From contig JAJLRJ010000016.1 of NCBI GenBank assembly GCA_024195265.1, forward strand, positions 289,887 to 353,886: 64,000 bases of DNA, written 5' to 3'. How positions within the stretch are numbered: the first letter of the stretch is position 1; each line of letters begins with the position of its first letter. The stretch is from Dendrophyllia cribrosa. Its lineage: Eukaryota > Cnidaria > Anthozoa > Scleractinia > Dendrophylliidae. Of the stretch, positions 46,964 through 57,045 are shown piece by piece. A program made the translations under genes and the position numbers. The notes under the pieces are model-generated. The model was not told the DNA's origin, did no database searches, and saw only the letters and a program-made list of their open reading frames with translations.

Positions 46964-47311
46964 CTAAGAATCTGATAATTCTTTGGGGTTGGGTCCGTAT
47001 CTATTATCTCCCTTTTGACTATCGGTGCAATCATAAACCAATAATATTATCCCGCCTATGATGGGTAAGAACCCCCATAACAAATTCCAACCACTTCTTC
47101 CCGTATCGTGCAGTCTCCTTACAGCAACTGCTAATGATGGCAGAAATAGAAATAAACCTAGAAATAAAGCTACAATTGGTATTCGAAAAATAAGAAAAGA
47201 AATAAGAGTATTAAATAAAGACCAATACCAATATTCTTTCCTTCTGGCTCTCCCTGAAAAAGTGGCATACTTCTTGATCAAACACGTGTTGATAGCTTGT
47301 GAAAAATTCAT
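46964..47311 (-). CDS. DUF805 membrane protein
   Basis: 115 residues. N-terminal TFSGRARRKEYWYWSLF followed by membrane helices, RRLHDTGRSGWN in the middle and a final membrane helix ending in a polar DSQKGDNRYGPNP tail. This is the DUF805 pattern exactly. Function is not established; the family is common in mobile and envelope contexts. It is divergent from nqrA, with 140 bp between them. Confidence 0.88.
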   Translation of the reverse strand: MNFSQAINTCLIKKYATFSGRARRKEYWYWSLFNTLISFLIFRIPIVALFLGLFLFLPSLAVAVRRLHDTGRSGWNLLWGFLPIIGGIILLVYDCTDSQKGDNRYGPNPKELSDS

Positions 47312-47409
47312 TAATATTATAGGTTTAAAATTAAAAATATCACAAATGTAGGTTTTTTAAATTTAAAAATATCATAAATAATTAAAATTTTTATAACAAA
47401 AAAATATTA

Positions 47410-47417
47410 TAAATTTG
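47410..47417 (+). promoter_or_regulatory. Probable -7 promoter box of the nqr operon
   Basis: TAAATTTG matches the TAnnTTTG element and lies 34 bp before the nqrA ATG. No matching TTTG is visible 17-23 bp upstream, so this is a partial match. Confidence 0.4.
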
Positions 47418-47451
47418 CCTCCGTTTTAAACCACTAAGTATTTTTATAATT

Positions 47452-48804
47452 ATGTCCAAAAACATCCGTATCAAGGCAAGAGAAAGTATTAACATTAGGC
47501 TAAAGAATGCCGCTCACCTGGAGGTTTTGCAGGTACCTCGTGCTGATTTGTTTGCTATACAACCTGAAGATTTTCTAAATATTACTCCTAGACTTGCTGT
47601 AAAAATAGGTGATGAAGTCATTGTAGGTGAGGTTCTATTTTTCTCAAAATCCGATGAGAAAATTAAGTTTACATCACCTGTCAGTGGAACGATTCAAGAG
47701 ATTAGGAGAGGAGCGAGAAGAAAAATTTTAACAGTTATTATTAAAGCAAAAAATAAAGATGTTTACAAGGATTTTGGCAAAGAAAATTTAGAAAATATAA
47801 ACAGAGAAGAAATTGTTGAAAAATTGCTTCAAAGTGGTTGTTGGGCTTTTATAAAAAGAAGACCTTATGATATTATTGCTAACCCGAAGGAATCTCCAAG
47901 AGATATTTTTATATCGGCATTTGACACAGCACCTCTTGCTCCTAATTATAATTTTGTAATGAAAGAGCAAAAGGAATCTTTTCAAGTGGGAATTTCTGTT
48001 TTGTCAAAGATTATAGGTAAAAAAGTAAATTTATCTATAAATGAAGAAAATTCTTTTTGTGAGAAGTTAGAAAATGTAAATCTTTATCGTGTAACGGGCA
48101 AACATCCTGCTGGAAATGTAGGGGTTCAAATTTCAAAAATAAATCCTATCAATGTAGGTGAGTGTGTTTGGACGGTTAATCCTCAAGATGTCTGTATCAT
48201 TGGAAAGTTGTTTTTAACTGGTAATTTTCATCCTGATAGAATGATTGCCGTTTCGGGAGGATCTGTGTACAAACCTAGATATTACAACGTGAAAATAGGG
48301 CAAAGTGTAGCTATTTTGTTGAAAGGAGCCATCAGACTCAATTCAAGAGTGATTTCTGGAAATGTGCTTACAGGGACAAAAATTTGTGCTAAAGAAGGGT
48401 TTTTAGGATTTTATGATAATTTAATATCTGTTATCCCAGAGGGAAATGTATATCGTGCCTTTGGTTGGGTACCTTTTGTAGGGAGTAGTAAGATACATAG
48501 CATTTCTAAAACTTCTTTTTCGTGGCTCTTAAAAAAACAATATAATTTGACAACTAACATGAATGGTGAACAGAGGGCTATGGTAGTTACTGGGGAGATG
48601 GAAAAGACATTACCTATGGATATTTATCCTATGCAGCTTTTGAAAGCAATTTTGGCAAGAGATATAGAAAAGATGGAAAATTTGGGAATTTATGAAGTAA
48701 TCCCAGAGGATTTTGCATTGATAGATTATGTAAGTTCCTCTAAAATAGAAGCACAGGTAATTCTTCGTGAAGGATTAGATTTAATGATAAAAGAAGTAGG
48801 TTAA
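47452..48804 (+). CDS. nqrA: Na+-translocating NADH:quinone oxidoreductase subunit A
   Basis: 450 residues, the cytoplasmic subunit without cofactors. It has a barrel-sandwich-like N-terminal region (PRLAVKIGDEVIVGEVLF, SPVSGTIQEIRRG), KHPAGNVGVQISKINPI, and VIPEGNVYRAFGWVPF near the end. First gene of the complete six-gene nqr operon; nqrB follows after three bases. The complex couples NADH oxidation and menaquinone reduction to sodium export. Confidence 0.93.
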   Translation: MSKNIRIKARESINIRLKNAAHLEVLQVPRADLFAIQPEDFLNITPRLAVKIGDEVIVGEVLFFSKSDEKIKFTSPVSGTIQEIRRGARRKILTVIIKAKNKDVYKDFGKENLENINREEIVEKLLQSGCWAFIKRRPYDIIANPKESPRDIFISAFDTAPLAPNYNFVMKEQKESFQVGISVLSKIIGKKVNLSINEENSFCEKLENVNLYRVTGKHPAGNVGVQISKINPINVGECVWTVNPQDVCIIGKLFLTGNFHPDRMIAVSGGSVYKPRYYNVKIGQSVAILLKGAIRLNSRVISGNVLTGTKICAKEGFLGFYDNLISVIPEGNVYRAFGWVPFVGSSKIHSISKTSFSWLLKKQYNLTTNMNGEQRAMVVTGEMEKTLPMDIYPMQLLKAILARDIEKMENLGIYEVIPEDFALIDYVSSSKIEAQVILREGLDLMIKEVG

Positions 48805-48807
48805 TTT

Positions 48808-49962
48808 ATGAAGTGGATTAGAAATACATTTGACAAATACAAACCTCTTTTTGAAAAGGGAGGTAAGTTTGAGAAGTTTGCTCCAGGATTCAATGCTTTT
48901 GATACTCTTTTTTTTGTTCCCAATCACACTACTAAAACAGGAGCTCACATAAGGGATGGAGTAGATCTAAAAAGGATTATGGTAACGGTAATTATTGCTC
49001 TTATTCCAACGATTATCTTTGGAATGTGGAATATTGGTTATCAGCATTTTTCACAATTGGGAGAAGCAAAAACTTTTTTGGAGAATTTTTTGTATGGTTT
49101 TGAAAAATTCTTACCAATGATTATAGTATCTTATGGAGTTGGTTTAGGAATTGAATTTGCTTTTGGAATTTTTAGGGGGCACGAAATTAATGAAGGTTAT
49201 TTGGTATCAGGTCTTTTAATTCCGTTAGTGATGCCTATAGAATTACCTTTATGGATGTTGGGGGTTTCTGTAGCCTTTTCAGTTTTGATTGGTAAGGAGG
49301 CTTTTGGCGGTACGGGAATGAATATTTGGAATCCGGCACTGATCGCAAGAGCCTTTGCTTTTTTTTCCTATGCTCCGAGTATGTCTGGAGATAAGGTTTG
49401 GGTAACGGATGCCGCTACTACAGATGCTATTTCTGGTGAAACAATTTTGGGAATGTTAGCAGCAAATGATGAAATTTCTTACAGTGTTTATGATATGTTT
49501 ATGGGATATATACCAGGATCTGTAGGAGAAACTTCTGTGTTGATGATTCTAATAGGAGCTGCTTTGCTGCTTCTTACAGAAGTAGCTAGTTGGAGAATAA
49601 TGTTTTCAGTATTTTTAGGAGGATCCTTAACAGGATTTATTTTTAATATCATAGGATTAAATGCTTTGATGAACTTTCCTTGGTGGCAACATTTATTAGT
49701 GGGAGGATTTGCTTTTGGTGCAGTGTTTATGGCGACTGATCCAGTATCTGGAGCACAAACTACTATAGGAAAATGGATTTATGGGTTTTTGATAGGTATT
49801 TTTGCTATTTTGATTCGTGTGTTTAATGGGGCTTATCCCGAAGGAATGATGATGGCTATTTTATTGATGAATGTTTTTGCTCCCACCATTGACCATTATA
49901 TAATAGAAGCAAATATCAAAAGACGTAAGAAACGTTTAAAAACTATTTTAAGTTATGAATAA
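48808..49962 (+). CDS. nqrB: Na+-translocating NADH:quinone oxidoreductase subunit B
   Basis: 384 residues with ten or so membrane helices. The FMN-attachment threonine is Thr212 in DAISGETIL, matching the SGxT flavinylation motif. GGTGMNIWNPALIARAF and MATDPVSGAQT are typical of NqrB/RnfD. It overlaps nqrC by eight bases. Membrane core of the sodium path, and it binds riboflavin and the covalent FMN. Confidence 0.95.
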   Translation: MKWIRNTFDKYKPLFEKGGKFEKFAPGFNAFDTLFFVPNHTTKTGAHIRDGVDLKRIMVTVIIALIPTIIFGMWNIGYQHFSQLGEAKTFLENFLYGFEKFLPMIIVSYGVGLGIEFAFGIFRGHEINEGYLVSGLLIPLVMPIELPLWMLGVSVAFSVLIGKEAFGGTGMNIWNPALIARAFAFFSYAPSMSGDKVWVTDAATTDAISGETILGMLAANDEISYSVYDMFMGYIPGSVGETSVLMILIGAALLLLTEVASWRIMFSVFLGGSLTGFIFNIIGLNALMNFPWWQHLLVGGFAFGAVFMATDPVSGAQTTIGKWIYGFLIGIFAILIRVFNGAYPEGMMMAILLMNVFAPTIDHYIIEANIKRRKKRLKTILSYE

Positions 49963-50710
49963 AGATAGTAATACATATACATTTATTTTTGCCATTGTGA
50001 TAACTAGTATCATTGCAGGCTTGCTTGCTTTTACAGCAACAAGTTTAAAACCTTTGCAAGAAGTCAACATCAAAACAGAGAAAATGCAAAAAATACTTTC
50101 TACTATAGGGATTGATATCTCAAAAGAACTTGCTAATGAAACTTTTCAAAAATATATTATCAATCAATTGGCTTTAAGAGTGGATGGTAGTGTAGATGAA
50201 AATATTTCTGCTTTTGATATTAATTTAAAGAAAGAGATTAAGAAGATAGCTACTGAGCAACGTTATCCTTTATATATTGCTCAAAAACGAGATAAGATTT
50301 ATTATATTATTCCCTTGTATGGGGCGGGACTTTGGGATGCCATTTGGGGATATTTGGCATTGAATAGTGATAAAAATACTATTTTTGGTGCGAGCTTTGA
50401 CCATAAGCAAGAAACTCCAGGGCTTGGGGCAGAGATTGTTACAAAATGGTTTCAAAATCAATTCAAAGGGAAAAAAATATTGAAGACAAGTTTTACAAGT
50501 GATACTAGTAAAAATGTAAATCTACCGGGTAAAAAACTTGATTTTATAATGGATAATTTTATTTCTGTAAGAGCTGTAAAGGGCGGTGCAAAAAGTGATG
50601 ATTTACACGGGGTAGATGCTATATCGGGTGGAACTATTACCTCTGATGGTGTTTCAAAAATGATTGCAGAGAGATTAAAACATTATTTACCATATTTTAA
50701 AAATAATTAA
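49955..50710 (+). CDS. nqrC: Na+-translocating NADH:quinone oxidoreductase subunit C
   Basis: 251 residues. One N-terminal membrane helix (about 10-30) then a periplasmic FMN-binding domain with [13 protein letters not shown]; covalent FMN would sit on Thr227 (V. cholerae Thr225). [16 protein letters not shown] and the ETPGLGAEI segment are family typical. It overlaps nqrB and is one base from nqrD. Confidence 0.95.
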   Translation: MNKDSNTYTFIFAIVITSIIAGLLAFTATSLKPLQEVNIKTEKMQKILSTIGIDISKELANETFQKYIINQLALRVDGSVDENISAFDINLKKEIKKIATEQRYPLYIAQKRDKIYYIIPLYGAGLWDAIWGYLALNSDKNTIFGASFDHKQETPGLGAEIVTKWFQNQFKGKKILKTSFTSDTSKNVNLPGKKLDFIMDNFISVRAVKGGAKSDDLHGVDAISGGTITSDGVSKMIAERLKHYLPYFKNN

Positions 50711-50711
50711 G

Positions 50712-51386
50712 ATGTCTGAAGAAAAAGAACCTTTATTTTCTAAAAAGAACAAAGCATTACTATTGGATCCACTAGATGACAATAATCCTATTTCCGTGCA
50801 AGTATTAGGGATTTGTTCTGCACTTGCTATCACTGTACAATTAAAACCAGCTTTTGTAATGTCTTTGGCAGTGCTTTTTGTGATTATTGCAAGTAATGTT
50901 ATTGTTTCTTTAATACGTAATTTAATTCCCAATAGGATTAGAATTATTGTACAATTGTTAATTGTAGCATCTTTAGTAGTTTTGGTTGATCAAGTTTTAA
51001 AAGCATATGCTTACGATGTGAGTAAGGAACTTTCAGTTTTTGTAGGATTAATTATTACCAATTGTATTATTATGGGGCGTTTAGAAGCTTTTGCTTTAGC
51101 CAATGGTCCTTGGAGATCTTTTTTAGATGGTATTGGAAATGGTGCAGGATATGCTTTAATTTTGGTAATTGTTGCTTTTTTTAGAGAATTGTTTGGTTCG
51201 GGAAAGTTAATGGGTTATAAGATTTTGGGGCATAAAGCAAAAATTTTGGCGGACTCCACAGGTTTATATGCTTTAGGGTATGAGAATAATGGTTTTATGT
51301 TATTATCTCCTATGGCGCTGATTACTGTTGGAGTTATTATTTGGATCCAGCGTTCGAGAAATAGGAAATTAATAGAAAAAAACTAA
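50712..51386 (+). CDS. nqrD: Na+-translocating NADH:quinone oxidoreductase subunit D
   Basis: 224 residues with six membrane helices. [23 protein letters not shown] and [19 protein letters not shown] (conserved Cys in the second half-repeat) are NqrD/RsxE marks. The two conserved Cys residues (CSAL and NCII) are those of the intramembrane iron-sulfur site shared with NqrE. Confidence 0.94.
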   Translation: MSEEKEPLFSKKNKALLLDPLDDNNPISVQVLGICSALAITVQLKPAFVMSLAVLFVIIASNVIVSLIRNLIPNRIRIIVQLLIVASLVVLVDQVLKAYAYDVSKELSVFVGLIITNCIIMGRLEAFALANGPWRSFLDGIGNGAGYALILVIVAFFRELFGSGKLMGYKILGHKAKILADSTGLYALGYENNGFMLLSPMALITVGVIIWIQRSRNRKLIEKN

Positions 51387-51398
51387 ATGTTATTTTAG

Positions 51399-52013
51399 AT
51401 GGAATTAGTTAATATTTTTGTCAAGAGTATTTTTATAGATAATATGGTATTTGCTTATTTTTTAGGAATGTGTTCCTATTTGGCAGTATCAAAAACTGTT
51501 AAAACCGCAGTAGGATTAGGGGCAGCTGTAATATTTGTATTGACAGTCACTGTACCTGTAAATTATTGGTTAGACACTTACCTTTTAAGATCTGGATCTT
51601 TATCTTGGCTAGGAGAAAAATTTAAGGAAATTGATTTAAGTTTTTTAAGTTTTATAATGTTTATTGCAGTGATTGCCTCTATGGTGCAATTGGTAGAGAT
51701 GATCGTAGAGCGATTCACACCAGCGTTATACGGAGCTTTGGGAATATTTTTACCATTAATTGCTGTGAACTGTGCTATTTTGGGAGGATCTTTATTTATG
51801 CAACAAAAGGATTTTTCCAATGTAGGAGAGGCAACTATTTACGGTTTAGGTTCTGGAATTGGTTGGTTTTTAGCGATATTGGCTATTGCTTCTATAAGAG
51901 AAAAAATAGCTTATTCCAACGTGCCAGCTCCTTTGAAAGGCTTGGGAATAACCTTTATCATTACAGGTCTTATTGCAATTGGGTTTATGAGTTTTTCAGG
52001 AATTAAATTATAA
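51399..52013 (+). CDS. nqrE: Na+-translocating NADH:quinone oxidoreductase subunit E
   Basis: 204 residues with six membrane helices. Cys in [10 protein letters not shown] and in VNCAILGGS pair with the NqrD cysteines to hold the intramembrane [2Fe-2S] cluster. [19 protein letters not shown] is family typical. Its stop overlaps the nqrF ATG by one base. Confidence 0.95.
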   Translation: MELVNIFVKSIFIDNMVFAYFLGMCSYLAVSKTVKTAVGLGAAVIFVLTVTVPVNYWLDTYLLRSGSLSWLGEKFKEIDLSFLSFIMFIAVIASMVQLVEMIVERFTPALYGALGIFLPLIAVNCAILGGSLFMQQKDFSNVGEATIYGLGSGIGWFLAILAIASIREKIAYSNVPAPLKGLGITFIITGLIAIGFMSFSGIKL

Positions 52014-53323
52014 TGAATTACAAGTATTTTACAATGGTTATCATCACAAGTATTATTGTATTTTTAGTGATTATGCTCATATTGGTTTCTATACTATTGG
52101 GAGCAAAATATAGATTATTACCCTCTGGTAAAGTTAAAATTACCATTAATGGCCAAAGAATAATTGAGGTTTCTACAGGAAATTCTTTATTGGGAACACT
52201 AGGAAATGAAAAAATATTTTTACCTTCCGCCTGTGGTGGTGGTGGTACTTGTATTCAATGTAAGTGTAACGTACATTCAGGAGGCGGGGAACCTTTACCT
52301 ACAGAGACGCCTCATTTCACTAGAAAAGAATTAGCAACAGGAGTTCGTTTGAGTTGTCAGGTAAAAGTTAAAAATGATATGGAAATCTACATCCCAGAGG
52401 AGATTTTCGGTATTAAAAAATGGGAAGCAAGAGTTGTTACAAATTATAATGTAGCTTCTTTTATTAAGGAATTTGTAGTAGAAATTCCAGAGGATATGGA
52501 CTATAAAGCAGGAGGTTATATCCAAATAGAAATTCCTAAAACAAAAGTTCAATTTACAGATATAGATATTACGGCCCACCCTCAAGATCATCCAAAAGAA
52601 CCCCATAAATTCAAGAAAGAATGGGATAAATTTAAATTGTGGACTCTTGTAATGAAAAATACAGAAAAAGTAGAACGTGCTTATTCTATGGCTTCCTATC
52701 CTGCTGAAGGTAGGAAAATTATGCTCAATGTTCGTATTGCGACTCCTCCTTTTGATAAAAATAAAAATACTTGGATAGATGTAAATCCAGGAATTGCATC
52801 TTCTTATATTTTCTCAAGAAAAATAGGAGATACTGTAACTATTTCTGGTCCTTATGGAGAATTTTTTATTAATGAAGATTCTGACGCAGAGATGATTTAT
52901 ATAGGAGGTGGAGCGGGTATGGCACCTATGCGTTCGCATTTGTATCAATTGTTTTACACAATGAAAACAGGTAGAAATGTTTCTTATTGGTATGGAGGTC
53001 GTTCTAAAAGAGAGTTGTTTTATCTACATTATTTTGAAGCTTTGGAAAAACAATTTCCCAATTTTAAAATGTATTTAGTGCTTTCGGAACCTTTGGAAGA
53101 AGATAATTGGAAAATTAAAAAAAGTATTGATAGCGAAGGAGATGGTTTCGTAGGTTTTGTGCATCAGGCCTTGATAGAAAATTATTTAAAATATCAAGAA
53201 TCTCCAGAAGATATACAGTTTTATTTTTGTGGTCCTCCAATGATGAATCAAGCTGTTATAAAAATGTGTGATGATTTTGGGGTACCTTCTGAAAATATTC
53301 GTTTTGATGATTTTGGAGGTTAG
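52013..53323 (+). CDS. nqrF: Na+-translocating NADH:quinone oxidoreductase subunit F
   Basis: 436 residues. N-terminal membrane helix (about 8-28), a plant-type [2Fe-2S] ferredoxin domain with CGGGGTCIQCKC and a later Cys (LSCQV), then an FAD/NADH reductase domain with RAYSMASYP (FAD), YIGGGAGMAPMRSH (NADH) and YFCGPPMMNQ. It is the entry point for electrons from NADH. The operon is followed by galK after 15 bp. Confidence 0.95.
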   Translation: MNYKYFTMVIITSIIVFLVIMLILVSILLGAKYRLLPSGKVKITINGQRIIEVSTGNSLLGTLGNEKIFLPSACGGGGTCIQCKCNVHSGGGEPLPTETPHFTRKELATGVRLSCQVKVKNDMEIYIPEEIFGIKKWEARVVTNYNVASFIKEFVVEIPEDMDYKAGGYIQIEIPKTKVQFTDIDITAHPQDHPKEPHKFKKEWDKFKLWTLVMKNTEKVERAYSMASYPAEGRKIMLNVRIATPPFDKNKNTWIDVNPGIASSYIFSRKIGDTVTISGPYGEFFINEDSDAEMIYIGGGAGMAPMRSHLYQLFYTMKTGRNVSYWYGGRSKRELFYLHYFEALEKQFPNFKMYLVLSEPLEEDNWKIKKSIDSEGDGFVGFVHQALIENYLKYQESPEDIQFYFCGPPMMNQAVIKMCDDFGVPSENIRFDDFGG

Positions 53324-53338
53324 TTAAATCTTAATATT

Positions 53339-54514
53339 GTGAATAGGTTAGATAAAATTGCTTACCAAAATACTAAACGATCTTTAAAAGAAGGGGGAGA
53401 TATTTTAAAAATTGAGTCCCCAGGTAGGATTAATTTAATAGGTGAACACATTGATTACAACGGTGGCAATGTCCTGCCTGCTGCCATTGATAAATGTATT
53501 GTTTTTTCTTTCAGAAAAAATAATACAGATAATAAAGCATTTATTTTAAGTGAAAATTTTAAAGAAGGTTTTGAAGTTTTATTAGATAATGATATAAAGG
53601 CTAAAGGCTGGATCAATTATCTTTTGGGAGTTATTTCATTGCTAAGACATATCAAATCCAATCAAATAAAAGGTTTTGACTGCATTATAGAAAATAGTTT
53701 ACCGGTAGGTTCTGGGATAAGTTCTTCTGCAGCACTTCTTTGTGGTTTTGCTAAAGGTTTGCATTGGCTTTTTGATTTAAAAATAAATGATATTACTTTG
53801 GTGAAACTCTGTCAAAAGGCGGAATGTATTTTTTCAGGAGCCAATGTGGGAGTGATGGATCAATTTACTGTCATGATGGGTAAAAAAAATCATTTATTGT
53901 TTTTGAATTGTAATACCTTAAAATATAAACAAATCCCATTTGATTTTTCACCTTATGTATTACTTTTATTAAATACTAATAAAAAGCATATTTTGGCGGA
54001 TAGTATTTATAATACCCGTAGAGAAGAATGTGAAATGGCTTTACAAATTATACAAAAGAGATATCCTCATATAAAAACTTTGGTAGAGGTTGATAAGCAA
54101 ACAATAAAGCAAGTAGCAGATGATTTAGGAAAAGATAGGGTACAAAGAGCTACTTTTGTAAGTGAAGAACAACAAAGAGTTTTACAGGCAGTAAAATATT
54201 TACAAGAAAAAAATTTTGCTAAACTAGGAATACTTTTAAATGAATCTCATAAAGGTTTACAACATTTGTATAAAGTGAGTTGTGATGAATTGGATTTTCT
54301 TGCCGAATTTGCTGAAAGTGATAAACGTGTTTTGGGAGGTAGAATGATGGGAGGAGGTTTTGGAGGATGTACGATTAATTTAGTTCATAAAGATGATGTA
54401 GAGCAGATCATAAAAGATTCTGGAGAGGTTTATAAAAAAGCTTTCGGTATAGAACTTACAGCCATTGTTGCCAATACTTTTGACGGTGTAAAAATTATAA
54501 ATAATGGATATTAA
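53339..54514 (+). CDS. galK: Galactokinase
   Basis: 391 residues from GTG 53339. Signature GRINLIGEHIDYNGGNVLPAAID, the ATP loop PVGSGISSSAALLCG and the MMGGGFGGCTI motif, with the NVGVMDQF segment. Phosphorylates galactose at C1 (GHMP family). It begins 15 bp after nqrF and overlaps galT by 11 bases; it may be read through from nqr or from an unseen promoter. galE/galM are not visible in the window. Confidence 0.94.
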   Translation: MNRLDKIAYQNTKRSLKEGGDILKIESPGRINLIGEHIDYNGGNVLPAAIDKCIVFSFRKNNTDNKAFILSENFKEGFEVLLDNDIKAKGWINYLLGVISLLRHIKSNQIKGFDCIIENSLPVGSGISSSAALLCGFAKGLHWLFDLKINDITLVKLCQKAECIFSGANVGVMDQFTVMMGKKNHLLFLNCNTLKYKQIPFDFSPYVLLLLNTNKKHILADSIYNTRREECEMALQIIQKRYPHIKTLVEVDKQTIKQVADDLGKDRVQRATFVSEEQQRVLQAVKYLQEKNFAKLGILLNESHKGLQHLYKVSCDELDFLAEFAESDKRVLGGRMMGGGFGGCTINLVHKDDVEQIIKDSGEVYKKAFGIELTAIVANTFDGVKIINNGY

Positions 54515-55532
54515 TCAAACCTCCCATAGGAGATATAATATCTTATTAGATGAATGGGTGTTGGTTTCTCCCCATAGAGCCAAAAGACCTTGGCGAGGAA
54601 ACAAAGAGAAAACATTTCAGATACAACAAATATCTTATGATGAAAAATGTTATTTATGTCCGACAAATAAAAGAGCAGGAGGTATTATAAATCCTGATTA
54701 TAAAGATGTTTTTATTTTTCAGAATGACTTTCCAGCAATTTTAAAAGATGGTACTCAAAATTTTGAAAAAGGTTTGTTAAAAGCAGAAATAGAAACGGGT
54801 ATTTGTGAAGTAGTTTGTTTTTCACCTAATCATTCTTTGGCTTTATCATTAATGTCCGTAAAAGATATTTGCAAGATTATCCATCTTTGGCAAAAGCGAT
54901 ATAAGGTATTAGGGGATAGAGAAGAGATTAATTATGTGCAAATATTTGAAAATAAAGGAGAAATAATGGGTTGTAGTAATTTGCATCCACATGGGCAAAT
55001 ATGGGCCCAAAAAAGTATTCCTAATCAAATTATTAAAAAAACAACACAACAAAAAAAATATTGGAATGCATATAAAACAAGTTTATTAACAGATTATTTA
55101 AAACAAGAATTAAAACAGAAAGAGCGGATAATAATAGAGAATGAATATTTTGTAGGGCTTGTACCTTATTGGGCGATATGGCCTTACGAAACTATGATTA
55201 TTCCAAAGAAACATCATCAAAATATCAAGCGGTTACATACAAAAGAAATAGAATGTTTTGCAGAAATAATCAAGCAAATTACAACGATATATGATAATTT
55301 GTTTGAAATATCTTTTCCTTACTCTTCAGGTATTCATCAATCTCCCACGGATAAAAATAATAACGATGCTTGGCATTTTCACGTATCTTTTTATCCACCG
55401 TTGCTAAGAAGTGCTACAGTAAAAAAATTTATGGTAGGTTATGAAATGTTTGCAACTCCTCAAAGAGATATTACGCCCGAACAAGCTGCAAGTACTCTTA
55501 GAAATTTACCGGTAAAACACTTTTTGGAATAA
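54504..55532 (+). CDS. galT: Galactose-1-phosphate uridylyltransferase
   Basis: 342 residues. N-terminal SHRRYNILLDEWVLVSPHRAKRPW, the zinc-site pair CYLC, the FENKGEIMGCSNLHPHGQIWA stretch with the active-site HPH, and the C-terminal HFHVSFYPP element. Moves UMP between UDP-glucose and galactose-1-phosphate in the Leloir pathway. It overlaps galK. Confidence 0.94.
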   Translation: MDINQTSHRRYNILLDEWVLVSPHRAKRPWRGNKEKTFQIQQISYDEKCYLCPTNKRAGGIINPDYKDVFIFQNDFPAILKDGTQNFEKGLLKAEIETGICEVVCFSPNHSLALSLMSVKDICKIIHLWQKRYKVLGDREEINYVQIFENKGEIMGCSNLHPHGQIWAQKSIPNQIIKKTTQQKKYWNAYKTSLLTDYLKQELKQKERIIIENEYFVGLVPYWAIWPYETMIIPKKHHQNIKRLHTKEIECFAEIIKQITTIYDNLFEISFPYSSGIHQSPTDKNNNDAWHFHVSFYPPLLRSATVKKFMVGYEMFATPQRDITPEQAASTLRNLPVKHFLE

Positions 55533-55551
55533 AGGTTTATTTACCTTTATT
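55528..55551. terminator. Hairpin between convergent galT and hemD
   Basis: The perfect 9-bp inverted repeat aataaaggt / acctttatt with a six-base loop spans the adjacent stop codons of galT and hemD. It could terminate both strands, though T tracts are short. Confidence 0.5.
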
Positions 55552-56283
55552 GGTTTCCCTAATACAATGTTCTAAAGCCATTGTCATAGAAGGAAATTCT
55601 TCTGTAGGAACCTGAATATCTACCCTTAAATTTGATTTTTTTGCAAATTTTGCAGTGGAGATTCCAAAGACCGCAATACGCGTATTGTTTTGCTTAAAGT
55701 TTGGAAAATTATGATATAAAGATTCTACGCCAGAAGGGCTAAAAAATACTAAAATATCATAAAAAACGTTTTTTAAGTGCGATAAATTACTCTCAACTGT
55801 TTTATAAAGTTCTACTTTTGTCCAATTAAGATCTAATTCATCTAAATATTTTACTGTAAACGGTGATAATTTATTTGAACAAGGTAAGAGAAATTTTTCA
55901 GTTTTGTGCTTTTTCAAAAGTAATTTCAATTGTTGTAAAGTTTTTTTTCCTGTATAGATTCTGCGTTTTCTGTGTGTTACATATTTTTGTAAATAGTTAG
56001 AAATAGCCCTTGATTGGCAAAAATATTTTACGTCATCTGTAAGTTCGCATCGCATTTTTTTAGTAGTGTCAAAAAAATAATCTATTGCATTTTTACTAGT
56101 AAAAATAATAGCAGAATGCCCTAAAAAATCTATTCTTTGATTTCTGACATCTTTTTCGGATATGCCCTCTATATGAGTAAAAGGGATAAAATCTATCTTC
56201 ACTTTATATTTTTCACAAATATCAAAATAGGGAGATTTTTTTTCAGGTTCGGGTTGAGAAACTAAAATAGTTTTTACTTTCAT
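55537..56283 (-). CDS. hemD: Uroporphyrinogen-III synthase
   Basis: 248 residues of the poorly conserved HemD fold: VKTILVSQPEPEKKSPYFD start, an IIFTSKNAIDYFFD segment and the C-terminal DILVFFSPSGVESLYHNF motif. It cyclises hydroxymethylbilane to uroporphyrinogen III for haem synthesis. Assigned from these weak motifs plus its neighbour, since DUF4271 beside hemD is a regular Bacteroidota pairing. Confidence 0.82.
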   Translation of the reverse strand: MKVKTILVSQPEPEKKSPYFDICEKYKVKIDFIPFTHIEGISEKDVRNQRIDFLGHSAIIFTSKNAIDYFFDTTKKMRCELTDDVKYFCQSRAISNYLQKYVTHRKRRIYTGKKTLQQLKLLLKKHKTEKFLLPCSNKLSPFTVKYLDELDLNWTKVELYKTVESNLSHLKNVFYDILVFFSPSGVESLYHNFPNFKQNNTRIAVFGISTAKFAKKSNLRVDIQVPTEEFPSMTMALEHCIRETNKGK

Positions 56284-56308
56284 TTTTGGTTTATTTTCTA
56301 TTATACGA

Positions 56309-56965
56309 TTATTTTAAGATAAATAGTTTTACCAAATAAATAGGTACTATTTCAAAAATGCAAATGTACGAAATAAAATAATACCATTTATATAAAATAA
56401 CAAATTTCATTTTTATGATTAGGTTTACATATCGCATTATCAAAACAATACAAACAAACCCTAAAATAACAAATAGAAAATAACCTTTATTCTCAAAAAT
56501 ATAATAGTTTAAAAGCAAAAAAGGTAGCAACCAAAATCCTAAAACCATTAAGTAATTTAGTTTGATAAAGTAAATGGTGTTATAGATTTTTTTGAATTTG
56601 AATAACGTAGAAAATAAATAAACCATCCATTGATTTAAAATTAAATACAAAAAAATATAACCAAAGTTTACAAAGGTATTGTCAAAATTTTTAACCCCTT
56701 TAAAAGAAAAATATTCATTGCAAAAACGCAATAAAAAAGCCAGTGAAAAACAAGTTATAAGAAAGAAATAAATATTAAAAATAGAAACAATTTTTTTAGA
56801 AAGATAATTGTAATCTTTAAAGTAATCTTGGGAAGAAATTAATCTTATAAAACTTTTAAAACGAGAGGTTTGAGTTTGTTTAAAAAAAACAATTATTGCA
56901 AAGATGATTAGAAAAACTACTGTAACCCAATTTTCAAAAGCTATATGTTTTTCAATGCCAATCAT
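56309..56965 (-). CDS. DUF4271 membrane protein
   Basis: 218 residues with about five or six membrane helices (first near residues 10-28). Marks of DUF4271 are an early FKSFIRLISSQDYFKDYN element, the FVNFGYIFLYLILNQWMVYLF helix and the ILYKWYYFISYICIFEIVPIYLVKL end. No function is known. It is upstream of hemD and divergent from the mannosyltransferase. Both sides of its start show TAnnTTTG-like boxes (56991-56998 minus, 57014-57021 plus), so the short gap is a divergent promoter region. Confidence 0.82.
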   Translation of the reverse strand: MIGIEKHIAFENWVTVVFLIIFAIIVFFKQTQTSRFKSFIRLISSQDYFKDYNYLSKKIVSIFNIYFFLITCFSLAFLLRFCNEYFSFKGVKNFDNTFVNFGYIFLYLILNQWMVYLFSTLFKFKKIYNTIYFIKLNYLMVLGFWLLPFLLLNYYIFENKGYFLFVILGFVCIVLIMRYVNLIIKMKFVILYKWYYFISYICIFEIVPIYLVKLFILK

Positions 56966-57045
56966 TTGATCATTTTTGATTTATTTTGTGCAAAGTTAAA
57001 TGAAATTTAATAGTATCTTTGTCGCCCAATAGAACCTAAATCAAA

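Noticed and set aside
44757..47311. Insertion sequence or prophage in the accessory island
   Set aside because: No transposase, integrase, terminal inverted repeats or phage structural genes could be seen.
46864..47351. Two plus-strand frames opposite the DUF805 gene
   Set aside because: Antisense shadows; the minus strand has a clear DUF805 protein.
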